Source: Bacteroidota bacterium (lineage in GTDB: Bacteria; Bacteroidota; Bacteroidia; 2-12-FULL-35-15). Taken from it: 62,314 nucleotides of DNA. Within the stretch, counting starts at the first letter, position 1, and each line of letters begins with the position of its first letter. The notes beneath the pieces are model-generated. The model did not search any database. It was not told the origin of the DNA and saw only the letters and a program-made list of their open reading frames with translations. The stretch is taken from contig JAHEXZ010000024.1 of the NCBI GenBank assembly GCA_023251835.1, positions 1 through 62,314 of the forward strand, in the 5' to 3' direction. Position numbers and translations under genes: made by a program. Shown one piece after another: positions 37,424 through 45,665 of this stretch.

Positions 37424-38896
37424 ATGGCAACCAAAACCTTAAAAACAATAACCGACATCCGGCAGTTTTTTAAAAGCAATGAAACGCCCGTTTATTTTAT
37501 TAGCGCTACTAACTTTAATTTGCTGGGCATGGATGAGTGGGTAAAGGAATTCAAATTCATTAGTCATATCGATTCTTTTGATGGTCAGCATCCTAACTTA
37601 TTTTCTCCTAAGGAAGAAGTACCTCATGAAGAATTTCAGAGTATAGAAGACATAAATAATTATTTGCTGCAACATCCTGAAGTTATTAATTATATTAAAT
37701 CCCGTTGTGTAAACGGAAAAGCAGGAAAAGCATTGTTTTTAATGTTTGATGAAAAAACAGAACAGCTTGCCAAAGCACTGGGATTGGATGTTTGTTTTCC
37801 TCCGGCAAGGCTGCGTTCTTTTCTCGACAATAAAGTAAATACCAACCGTGTAGCAGAAAAGGCCGGTGTAGCCTGTGTTCCCTATGTTTTATCGCCTGTG
37901 GAGAGCTACAGCCAGTTATGCAAAGTAGCCGGAAAACTGGGCGAAAACTTAGTAATTCAAACACCCTATGGCGATTCAGGGCACACTACTTTTTTCATTT
38001 CCAATGAAGAAGATTTTGATAAATACAAAGAAGAGATTCTGAAAGAGAAAGAAGTAAAAATAATGAAACACATCAACTGTTATGGTACCGCAATTGAAGG
38101 ATGTGTTACAAAGCATGGAACACTGGTAGCTCCACTCATGGCAGAGTTGGTAGGCTTTAAGGAGCTGACTCCATATAAAGGCGGCTGGTGCGGCAATGAA
38201 ATATATGGTAATGCTTTTACTCCGGATATACGCGAAAAAGCAAAAAAACATACACAGCGTTTTGGTGATCAGCTTCGTAAAGAAGGATATAAAGGATACT
38301 TTGAACTGGACTTTTTAATTGACAAAGACAATGGCGAAGTATACCTTGGTGAGCTGAACCCACGTATTTCAGGGGCCAGCTCTATGACTAATCATGCATT
38401 GTTTGCTGTAACAGATGTGCCGCTCTTTTTGTTCCATTTGCTGGAATGGATGGATGTGCCTTATGAAATAGATGTAAATGAACTTACAAACCGTTGGACA
38501 AAAGCTGAAAATATGGACAGCTGGAGTCAGCTGATTATTAAACATACACGAAAAACTCTTGAATTTACTACAGAGGCAGCTGCATCTGGTATATGGGAAA
38601 TGCAAAGAAACGGAAGAATTAAATTTAAAAAAATGAATACCCACCGTCAATCCGTTGTAGGTGATAATGAAGCGTTTTTTCTGCAAATCACTCAAAAAGA
38701 CGATTACCTGTACGAAGGGGCAGATATGGGTATTCTGGTGATGAGAGGCCGTTTAATGACTGACGATTTCCAGCTTACTGAAAGAGCAAAAAGATGGATC
38801 AGGGCTTTGCGAATGCAATACAAAGCAGATATGATAGATGCCAGCTTATTGACCGAAGAGGAACTTATGGAAGCCGGAGATTTTAAGTTGTTATAG
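37424..38896 (+). CDS. ATP-grasp ligase (biotin-carboxylase-like)
   Basis: A 490-residue ATP-grasp enzyme. An N-terminal Rossmann-like part (about 1-120) is followed by LRSFLDNKVNTNRVAEKAGV, which opens the ATP-grasp fold. Then come the flexible Gly-rich loop IQTPYGDSGHTTFFI and the metal-binding strand pair YFELDFLIDKDNGEVYLGEL followed by NPRISG, whose Glu and Asn hold Mg-ATP. No biotinyl or carboxyltransferase domain is present, so despite resemblance to carbamoyl-phosphate synthase and biotin carboxylase it more likely joins a carboxylate to an amine through an acyl phosphate. The 14-bp gap after the decarboxylase points to a shared pathway. Confidence 0.85.
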   Translation: MATKTLKTITDIRQFFKSNETPVYFISATNFNLLGMDEWVKEFKFISHIDSFDGQHPNLFSPKEEVPHEEFQSIEDINNYLLQHPEVINYIKSRCVNGKAGKALFLMFDEKTEQLAKALGLDVCFPPARLRSFLDNKVNTNRVAEKAGVACVPYVLSPVESYSQLCKVAGKLGENLVIQTPYGDSGHTTFFISNEEDFDKYKEEILKEKEVKIMKHINCYGTAIEGCVTKHGTLVAPLMAELVGFKELTPYKGGWCGNEIYGNAFTPDIREKAKKHTQRFGDQLRKEGYKGYFELDFLIDKDNGEVYLGELNPRISGASSMTNHALFAVTDVPLFLFHLLEWMDVPYEIDVNELTNRWTKAENMDSWSQLIIKHTRKTLEFTTEAAASGIWEMQRNGRIKFKKMNTHRQSVVGDNEAFFLQITQKDDYLYEGADMGILVMRGRLMTDDFQLTERAKRWIRALRMQYKADMIDASLLTEEELMEAGDFKLL

Positions 38897-38964
38897 ATAA
38901 CTGAAAAAAGTATGACTTTTATCAGATCTTATTTTATATGACACCATAATTGTATAATTATTAT

Positions 38965-38972
38965 TATTTTTG
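38965..38972 (+). promoter_or_regulatory. Putative -7 element (TATTTTTG) for the LytTR regulator
   Basis: TATTTTTG fits TAnnTTTG and lies 63 bp before the ATG at 39036 in a very AT-rich leader. No TTTG at the proper -33 distance was found. Confidence 0.35.
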
Positions 38973-39035
38973 TGAATTAATTAATTTTAGTTATTATTTC
39001 ATAAATTTTAAATAAATTCTAAAATTTCGATAGAA

Positions 39036-39740
39036 ATGAATTGCATAATCGTTGATGATGATGAATTAATACAGAATACACTGGAAGCCTTAGTTACAGA
39101 AACAGATTTCTTAAACTTGGTAAAGGTCTGTAGTACAGCCAGTGAAGCATCTGAAATTTTAAAGCAGGAAGAAATCGATTTAATTTTTCTGGATGTCAGA
39201 CTACCGGGAATGAATGGTTTTGAATTGCTGAACAGCATAGAAGAAAACAGGCCGCAAATAATAATCATTACTTCCGATAAAGGTATTGCTGCCGATGCCT
39301 ATAATTTTGATGTATGTGACTTTATTTTAAAACCAATTACCCGAATTCGTTTTTTAAAGGCTGTTGCAAAGGCAAAAAGGGCAAAGAGTATGAATATGCA
39401 TACAGATTCGGATAAAAAGTATGCCGCATACGATGCTCTTTTTGTAAAAGTTAATTCTGTTCTGAAAAAAGTAAACGTACATGATATTATCTATATAGAA
39501 GCCATGGCAGATTATCTTACCGTTCATACAGGAACAAATAAGTACGTCTTAAAATCTACCATGAAAAATATTATGGATAAGCTTCCTGAAAAAGAATTTG
39601 TTCGTGTTCACAACTCCTTTATTGTACGTATTGATAAAATTTCAATCATAGAAGAGGCTAAAATATTAATAAACAAAAAAATTATTCCCATCAGTAGAAA
39701 CAAAAGAAAATCTTTGTTGAAAAGTCTTAATTTATTGTAG
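39036..39740 (+). CDS. LytTR-family response regulator
   Basis: The 234-residue protein has an N-terminal receiver domain (IIVDDDELIQ; phosphoacceptor Asp in LIFLDVRLPGMNGFELL; switch Thr/Lys in ITSDKG and FILKPITRIRFL). The C-terminal LytTR DNA-binding domain reads FVKVNSVLKKVNVHDIIYIE, ADYLTVHT and FVRVHNSFIVRIDKI. LytTR regulators bind imperfect direct repeats upstream of target genes. The partner LytS-type histidine kinase is not adjacent, so it is an orphan. It stands alone between the decarboxylase operon and a repeat. Confidence 0.93.
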   Translation: MNCIIVDDDELIQNTLEALVTETDFLNLVKVCSTASEASEILKQEEIDLIFLDVRLPGMNGFELLNSIEENRPQIIIITSDKGIAADAYNFDVCDFILKPITRIRFLKAVAKAKRAKSMNMHTDSDKKYAAYDALFVKVNSVLKKVNVHDIIYIEAMADYLTVHTGTNKYVLKSTMKNIMDKLPEKEFVRVHNSFIVRIDKISIIEEAKILINKKIIPISRNKRKSLLKSLNLL

Positions 39741-39788
39741 TAATGCAAATTAGGGGTTGGAAATTATTTTTTCAAAGGAAAATATGCT

Positions 39789-39866
39789 AAAGAAAAAATT
39801 ATGTGCGGTGGTCATTTCGAGTTTATCGAGAAACGTGCGTGAGGCATTTGATGATACTGGCCTATT
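39789..39866. repeat. Half copy of the GGTCATTTCGAG palindromic repeat
   Basis: This 78-bp block, starting near AAAGAAAAAATT and including GGTCATTTCGAGTTTATCGA at 39810-39829, is the reverse complement, with few changes, of 45161-45240. It carries only one arm of the palindrome seen there. TAATGCAAATTAGGGGTTG at 39741 has a direct counterpart at 45087. Confidence 0.75.
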
Positions 39867-39918
39867 GATTTAACTAATTTTTTTGAAAATTTAATTAAGT
39901 CGTTCCAATTTTCAGTCA

Positions 39919-40968
39919 TTAATGCTTCGCATGGATTCTTTTTTTAGTAATTGCTCCTTTTATTTTTAACCATAAAAAGCATATAAAGCCGGAAGCTGTT
40001 AAAACTGTAACAAAAGAAAAGCTTAACCAAAGTGGTGACGAAACGGTTTTATATATTTCTGTTGCCGTATTTCCAATTAGTATCCATTGAATAACATAAA
40101 CTGCTGTTATATTTTTTCCCATCCATTTCAGGTATCTAAATAAAATGTTTGTACCTGCTTTTATTTCAACTTCATTCATAAAAAATCCATAGAATAGAAA
40201 AAATGTTATTATCCAAATAAAGAAAATAACGCCATGATGATAATAGGTCTGCAAATCTGATGCTGTTGAAACAGCATAATGAATTGTAAGTACAAGAAAC
40301 AGGCATAAAAACAGTCCCAGTCCTGTTTTGGCTTTTAAAGAATAAAATGAACTAAAATCATACCGCTGCGTTATCTTGTAAAATACCATACCGGAAAGAG
40401 AATAGGAAAGCCATGGAAACAAGGGGAAATAAGACCACCAGCTATCGCCATAAAAATAAGCAAGGATATACTTTAAAAATGTCTGTTGAGGTACATAATT
40501 TAAGAACATCTCTCCCAAAGCAGCAGCAACAATTGCAAAAATAATTGGCAGCAGGATATTTTTTTCTAATATCCCTTTTAACAAAGCAATGATAATTATA
40601 CATAAACCGGCATGTGGCAATATATCAACCCCAAAAATATAGGGTAACATATCCATATTAAGTTTCCCCCGGCTAACGGAAATAAGCAGATTTAAGTTTA
40701 ATGCAATATTTAAGGCAAGTCCCAGAGCAATAATTTTAAATCCACGAAATACAAGTTGAGCGGTTGTTTTGTTTGAAATAGCTATAAAATAGCCCATAAA
40801 GAACAGAAATACAGGTGCTACCGGAGGCCCTCCAAGGAAAAGCAATAATTTACCTGTTTTACTGCTGAAAATATCATCTGTTGCAAACAATTCAATTATA
40901 TGCACCTGTATCATCAACAGTGCAGCTATTCCCTTTAATAAATCGGCAGTTTGAGTTCTTGTTTTCAT
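39919..40968 (-). CDS. HGSNAT-like (DUF1624) membrane acetyltransferase-family protein
   Basis: A 349-residue membrane protein with about nine helices. The N-terminus RTQTADLLKGIAALLMIQVH, with Asp and His in helix 1, and the loop GGPPVAPVFLFFMGYF match the heparan-alpha-glucosaminide N-acetyltransferase catalytic family (DUF1624), related to acyltransferase 3. Such proteins move an acyl group across the membrane to a sugar; no acceptor can be named. It is 18 bp downstream of recQ on the same strand. Confidence 0.75.
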   Translation of the reverse strand: MKTRTQTADLLKGIAALLMIQVHIIELFATDDIFSSKTGKLLLFLGGPPVAPVFLFFMGYFIAISNKTTAQLVFRGFKIIALGLALNIALNLNLLISVSRGKLNMDMLPYIFGVDILPHAGLCIIIIALLKGILEKNILLPIIFAIVAAALGEMFLNYVPQQTFLKYILAYFYGDSWWSYFPLFPWLSYSLSGMVFYKITQRYDFSSFYSLKAKTGLGLFLCLFLVLTIHYAVSTASDLQTYYHHGVIFFIWIITFFLFYGFFMNEVEIKAGTNILFRYLKWMGKNITAVYVIQWILIGNTATEIYKTVSSPLWLSFSFVTVLTASGFICFLWLKIKGAITKKRIHAKH

Positions 40969-40986
40969 TAGACCGGGGAAAGTGGC

Positions 40987-43194
40987 CTAGTTACCGAATT
41001 CACTCATAAAACGTATGCGCATCAAACGCACATCTTCTTCGGTATATTCATCTTCCCCTAATTCTGCCATTGCAGCTTCAATTGAATCAGTATCAGACTC
41101 TCTAAAGTAAGTCAGTGCTTCCTGTTGCTTATCATCATCTATTGTATCATTTATATAATAAGCAATATTTACTTTAGTTCCGGAAGATACAATACTTTCA
41201 ATCTCTGTAATTAAGTCGGCAAGGCTCAATCCTTTGGCACTGGCAACATCTTCTAAAGGTAATTTTCTGTCAATGCTTTGGATAATGTGTACTTTTAACC
41301 CTGATTTATTAACGACCGATTTTACTACCATATCCGATGGCCGCTCAATTTCATTTTCTTCAACATATTTTGCGATAAGGTCAAGAAAGGGTTTACCAAA
41401 TTTTTGTGCTTTACCTTGTCCAACCCCTGTTATATTCACCAATTCTTCCATTTTTATAGGGTATTGGATGGCCATTTCTTCCAATGACAGCTCCTGGAAT
41501 ATAACGTATGGCGGCAACTTCATTTTATGGGCGGTCTGTTTCAACAGGTCTTTTAATGCTGCAAACAAAACCGGATCGGCACCGGAACCAGCTTTATTTC
41601 CGGAGCTACCACCCTCTTCTTCATCTGAATCAGTGCTTTCATAATCATGATCCTTTGTAATCATAATGCTGAACGGGTCTTCCATGAATGTTTTGCCTTC
41701 TTTAGTTGCTTTTAAAAGACCGTAGTTTTCAACATCCTTTGTAAGTAAGCCTGACACCAGTGCCTGGCGGATTACAGCATTCCAATACTTTTCATTTTTA
41801 TCGTCTTCAGCACCTTTACCAAAACATTCTAATTCATTATGTTTATACGACTTTGTGGTTGAATTAATAACCCCCAGCAGAATATTAATAATGTCTTTTG
41901 TTTTGAATTTTTCTTTTACATCTAAAATAGCTTCAATTGCTAAAGCCACGTCATCCATTCCTTCAAATTTTTGTTTCGGGTTACGACAATTATCGCACAT
42001 ACCTCCACAATTTGTTTCGTCAAACTCTTCTCCGAAATAGTGGAGCAGGAACTTTCTTCTGCAGCTGGATGTTTCGGCATAAGAAACGGTTTCGTGTAAT
42101 AGTTGTTTTCCTATTTCCTGTTCAGAAACAGGTTTACCCTTCATAAATTTTTCGAGTTTCATAATATCCTCATGGCTATAAAAGGTAATACAGTTACCTT
42201 CACCTCCATCTCGTCCGCTGCGGCCTGTTTCCTGGTAATAGCCTTCTAATGATTTAGGAATATCATGATGAATTACAAAACGAACATCCGGTTTGTCGAT
42301 ACCCATACCAAAAGCAATGGTAGCCACAATAACATCAATATCTTCCATCAGAAACAAATCTTGTGTTTTAGCACGTTCTTTGGCTTCAAGCCCGGCATGA
42401 TAGGGTAAAGCTTTTATGCCATTTACACGTAATGTTTCAGCCAGCTCATCTACTTTTTTACGGCTCAGACAGTATACAATACCCGATTTTCCGGGGTTTG
42501 CTTTAATATATTTAATGATTTCTTTTATTACATTTTGTTTAGGACGTACATCATAGTATAAGTTGGAGCGATTGAAAGAAGATTTGAAAAGGTTTGCACC
42601 CACCATCCCCAGGTTTTTTTGTATATCCTGTTGTACTTTAGGTGTAGCAGTAGCTGTTAGTGCAATAATAGGTACTTTTCCTATCTGTTCTATAATATAG
42701 CGTAGTCTGCGGTATTCAGGGCGAAAATCATGTCCCCATTCCGAAATACAATGTGCTTCATCAATAGCGAAGAAAGATATTTTTATTTCTTTGAAAAAAG
42801 TAACATTGGCTTCTTTGGTAAGGCTTTCGGGAGCGACATACAGCAGTTTGGTTTTTCCTTCGGTAATGTCTTTTTTTACTTTGGCAATCTCCATTTTTGA
42901 TAATGAAGAGTTAAGAAAATGTGCAATACCTTCTTCATTACCAAAATTACGCAAGGCATCCACCTGGTTTTTCATCAATGCAATAAGTGGAGAAATAATA
43001 ATTGCAGTACCATCACTTACCAATGCAGGCAACTGATAACATAAAGATTTGCCACCACCTGTCGGCATGATTACAAAGGCATCTTTCCCATCCAGCAAAC
43101 TTGTAATGATTGCATCCTGCTGTCCTTTAAAGCTATCGAACCCAAAAAATTTTTGCAGGTAATGATTGAGAGATGTTCCTATATCGAGCATCAT
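40987..43194 (-). CDS. recQ: ATP-dependent DNA helicase RecQ
   Basis: RecQ unwinds DNA 3'-5' in recombination and fork repair. The protein is 735 aa. Walker A MPTGGGKSLCYQLPAL is at 43-58, followed by FFAIDEAHCISEWGHDFRPE and QETGRSGRDGGEGNCITFY (motif VI). The zinc-binding RQC region reads CRRKFLLHYFGEEF and CGGMCDNCR. A C-terminal HRDC domain (PPYVIFQELSLEEMA, ITGVGQGKAQKFG) is followed by a helix-turn-helix tail common in Bacteroidota RecQ. It diverges from kdsD with 168 bp between them. Confidence 0.96.
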   Translation of the reverse strand: MMLDIGTSLNHYLQKFFGFDSFKGQQDAIITSLLDGKDAFVIMPTGGGKSLCYQLPALVSDGTAIIISPLIALMKNQVDALRNFGNEEGIAHFLNSSLSKMEIAKVKKDITEGKTKLLYVAPESLTKEANVTFFKEIKISFFAIDEAHCISEWGHDFRPEYRRLRYIIEQIGKVPIIALTATATPKVQQDIQKNLGMVGANLFKSSFNRSNLYYDVRPKQNVIKEIIKYIKANPGKSGIVYCLSRKKVDELAETLRVNGIKALPYHAGLEAKERAKTQDLFLMEDIDVIVATIAFGMGIDKPDVRFVIHHDIPKSLEGYYQETGRSGRDGGEGNCITFYSHEDIMKLEKFMKGKPVSEQEIGKQLLHETVSYAETSSCRRKFLLHYFGEEFDETNCGGMCDNCRNPKQKFEGMDDVALAIEAILDVKEKFKTKDIINILLGVINSTTKSYKHNELECFGKGAEDDKNEKYWNAVIRQALVSGLLTKDVENYGLLKATKEGKTFMEDPFSIMITKDHDYESTDSDEEEGGSSGNKAGSGADPVLFAALKDLLKQTAHKMKLPPYVIFQELSLEEMAIQYPIKMEELVNITGVGQGKAQKFGKPFLDLIAKYVEENEIERPSDMVVKSVVNKSGLKVHIIQSIDRKLPLEDVASAKGLSLADLITEIESIVSSGTKVNIAYYINDTIDDDKQQEALTYFRESDTDSIEAAMAELGEDEYTEEDVRLMRIRFMSEFGN

Positions 43195-43362
43195 TTTCGT
43201 AAATTTATATTAAACTTAATGTGTAATAGATTATCAAAAGAAAAAAACTAATTTTATACCGTTTTTATCAAACCAATAAAGTCGTGGTACGTACTGTAAA
43301 TATATAATAAAATTTGCTTGTAATCACAAACAATTCCACACTTTATTTAATTTTTCTACGAA

Positions 43363-44334
43363 GTGAATAATTCTTTCGATAAAATAATTGAATTAGCCAA
43401 ACATACTATAGCCATTGAGGCTGATGCTGTTCGTGGTTTGCAAAATTATATAAATACTGATTTTGCTGCCTGTGTGCAACTGATCTATGAATCTAAGGGA
43501 AGGGTTATTGTTACCGGCATTGGTAAAAGTGCAATCATTGCCCAAAAGATAGTAGCTACTTTCAATTCTACCGGCACACCTTCTGTATTTATGCACGCTG
43601 CTGATGCAATACATGGCGATTTAGGCACTATTCAACAGGATGATGTGGTGATATGTATTTCAAAGAGTGGTAATACGCCTGAAATTAAGGTATTGGTACC
43701 GCTCCTAAAAACGGGTGGAAATAAATTAATAGCATTGGCAGGAAATACAACCTCTTACCTTGCATCGCAGGCAGATTATATATTAAATACTTTTGTTGAA
43801 AAGGAAGCCTGCCCTAATAATCTTGCTCCAACATCGAGCACTACAGCGCAGCTGGCAATGGGGGATGCATTAGCGGTATGTTTACTTGATTACAGAGGAT
43901 TTTCAAGCAAAGATTTTGCAAAATATCATCCGGGGGGAGCTTTGGGAAAAAAATTGTATTTGAAAGCTGGCGATATTGCAGTTCAAAATCAAAAACCACA
44001 GGTAAAGCCGGACGACTCAATAAAATCGGTTATCTTGGAGATTTCTTCTAAACGTTTAGGAGCTGCGGCTGTGATAGATGCTAATAATGAGCTCGCAGGT
44101 GTGATTACAGACGGTGATTTACGCAGGATGCTGGAAAAGGCAGATTCTATTATAACCTTAAAAGCATCGGATATTATGAATAAGAATCCCAAAAAAATTG
44201 AAGCAGAAGAACTGGCAATAAATGCAATGCAGTTGCTGGAGAAGAATAATATTACACAATTGATTGTTACTGATAAAGGCAGGTATATGGGTTTTGTGCA
44301 TTTGCATGATTTGATAAAAGAGGGGATAATTTGA
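43363..44334 (+). CDS. kdsD: Arabinose-5-phosphate isomerase (KdsD/KpsF type)
   Basis: KdsD turns ribulose-5-P into arabinose-5-P, the first step to KDO for lipopolysaccharide. The 323-residue protein has an SIS domain (VTGIGKSAIIAQKIVATFNS, VICISKSGNTPEIKVLVPLL, CPNNLAPTSSTTAQLAMGDA) followed by two CBS domains (about 210-323; RLGAAAVIDANNELAGVITD and AMQLLEKNNITQLIV). Order and length are typical. The start is GTG (43363). It is followed at once by a glycosyltransferase gene, so this transcript serves envelope glycan synthesis. Confidence 0.94.
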   Translation: MNNSFDKIIELAKHTIAIEADAVRGLQNYINTDFAACVQLIYESKGRVIVTGIGKSAIIAQKIVATFNSTGTPSVFMHAADAIHGDLGTIQQDDVVICISKSGNTPEIKVLVPLLKTGGNKLIALAGNTTSYLASQADYILNTFVEKEACPNNLAPTSSTTAQLAMGDALAVCLLDYRGFSSKDFAKYHPGGALGKKLYLKAGDIAVQNQKPQVKPDDSIKSVILEISSKRLGAAAVIDANNELAGVITDGDLRRMLEKADSIITLKASDIMNKNPKKIEAEELAINAMQLLEKNNITQLIVTDKGRYMGFVHLHDLIKEGII

Positions 44335-45053
44335 TGACCAAACGAATAGCAGCCATAGTTCCTGCGTACAATGAGGAAACGGCTATTGAGGCTGTTGTTA
44401 CCGGCATTAATGAAATAGCTAAATCGGAGCAGTTGGCAATAGATGTGGTGGTTGTTAATGATTGCTCAAAAGACCGTACAGCAATGGTAATAGCCGGTCT
44501 TCCATGTATTGCATTAAATCTTCCGATTAATCTGGGGATTGGAGGTGCTGTTCAAACAGGTTTTAAATATGCCTTGCAAAATGGTTATGATTATGCTATT
44601 CAGGTAGACGGAGATGGCCAACACCCGGCCTCTGAAATTCCAAAAATTGTAAAAGCCGCTGTTGACAATAGTTTTGATGTGGTAATTGGCTCCCGTTTTA
44701 TTTCCAATGAAGGTTTTCAATCGTCAACAATACGAAGGGTAGGAATTAGCTATTTTAAATGGTTAAACCGTTTGTTGCTTGGAATAATAGTTAATGATAG
44801 CACTTCAGGCTTTCGTTTGATTAACAGGGAAGTGCTAAAAGTAGTAGCGGAGTACTATCCTGATGAATATCCTGAACCGGAAGCTATTGTAGTGTATTCT
44901 CTTAAAAATTTTAAAATAGGAGAAGTTGCTGTAACCATGAAAGAGCGCCAGGGCGGAGTTTCTTCAATAGGCACATTTGCTTCGATATACTATATGCTCA
45001 AGGTTACATTAGCAATTATTTTTACATTTACACGAATGAAATTTAGAAAATGA
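44334..45053 (+). CDS. Glycosyltransferase family 2, DPM1/polyprenyl-phosphate type
   Basis: The ATG at 44334 shares its A with the kdsD stop (TGATG), so translation is coupled; an in-frame TTG at 44331 is the less likely start. The 239-residue protein has the GT2 nucleotide loop AAIVPAYNEETAIEAVV, the first Asp in VVNDCSKDRT, and the DxD-like YAIQVDGDGQHPASEIPKIV. KERQGGVSSIGTFASIYYML at the C-terminus precedes a hydrophobic end. This is the type that loads a sugar on a polyprenyl phosphate. The DUF2304 gene after the repeat is its usual companion. Confidence 0.9.
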   Translation: MTKRIAAIVPAYNEETAIEAVVTGINEIAKSEQLAIDVVVVNDCSKDRTAMVIAGLPCIALNLPINLGIGGAVQTGFKYALQNGYDYAIQVDGDGQHPASEIPKIVKAAVDNSFDVVIGSRFISNEGFQSSTIRRVGISYFKWLNRLLLGIIVNDSTSGFRLINREVLKVVAEYYPDEYPEPEAIVVYSLKNFKIGEVAVTMKERQGGVSSIGTFASIYYMLKVTLAIIFTFTRMKFRK

Positions 45054-45082
45054 TTCTTTGTTAATGGTTATTGGGTTATCAG

Positions 45083-45240
45083 TTAATAATGCGAATTAGG
45101 GGTTGAATGAAAGACACATTGTGGGTAGGTCATTTCGAGTTTATCGAGAAATCAGGGTAGCAATAGGCCAACATCATCAAATGCCTCGCGCACGTTTCTC
45201 GATAAACTCGAAATGACCACCACACAAAATTTTTTCTTTA
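45083..45240. repeat. Full copy of the GGTCATTTCGAG palindromic repeat (MITE-like)
   Basis: Perfect 24-bp inverted arms lie at 45128-45151 (GGTCATTTCGAG...) and 45195-45218, around a 43-bp centre. The right half, 45161-45240, is found inverted at 39789-39866. No coding capacity is present. It splits the glycan operon between the GT2 and DUF2304 genes. Confidence 0.82.
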
Positions 45241-45279
45241 ACACAATAACTGATAACTGATAACCGAATACCCCCCAAA

Positions 45280-45654
45280 ATGGCAAAAATTCAAATCATA
45301 GCAATAACAATTAGTTTACTGTTTTTGCTTTATATTGTGCGTTTAATTATAAAAGGAAAACTACGTGAGGAGTATTCTATTGTATGGATTGTTTGTACAA
45401 TTGTATTGATTCTGTTTTCATTTTGGCGGAATGGTCTTGAACTGCTTGCTACAATACTTGGCGTATATGAAGCACCTAACCTGATATTTACAGGAGCTAT
45501 ATTTGCTATATTTATTTATCTTTTGCATTTAAGCATAGTGGTTTCGAAGTTACATTCGCAAAATAAACAACTGGCACAGGAGATAGCCCTGCTTAAAGAG
45601 GAATATATCAGAAAAAAAGAAATAAAAAACGCTGCTGTCACTAAAGAATCTTAA
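45280..45654 (+). CDS. DUF2304 family membrane protein
   Basis: A 124-residue protein with three hydrophobic helices (IIAITISLLFLLYIVRLI; YSIVWIVCTIVLILFSFW; LIFTGAIFAIFIYLLHLSIV) and a charged coiled-coil tail (SKLHSQNKQLAQEIALLKEE). The motif LREEYSIVW between helices 1 and 2 is typical of DUF2304. These genes regularly accompany polyprenyl-phosphate glycosyltransferases, as here, and may anchor them. The molecular function is unknown. It ends 11 bp before the acyltransferase gene. Confidence 0.88.
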   Translation: MAKIQIIAITISLLFLLYIVRLIIKGKLREEYSIVWIVCTIVLILFSFWRNGLELLATILGVYEAPNLIFTGAIFAIFIYLLHLSIVVSKLHSQNKQLAQEIALLKEEYIRKKEIKNAAVTKES

Positions 45655-45665
45655 CGTATAATTAA

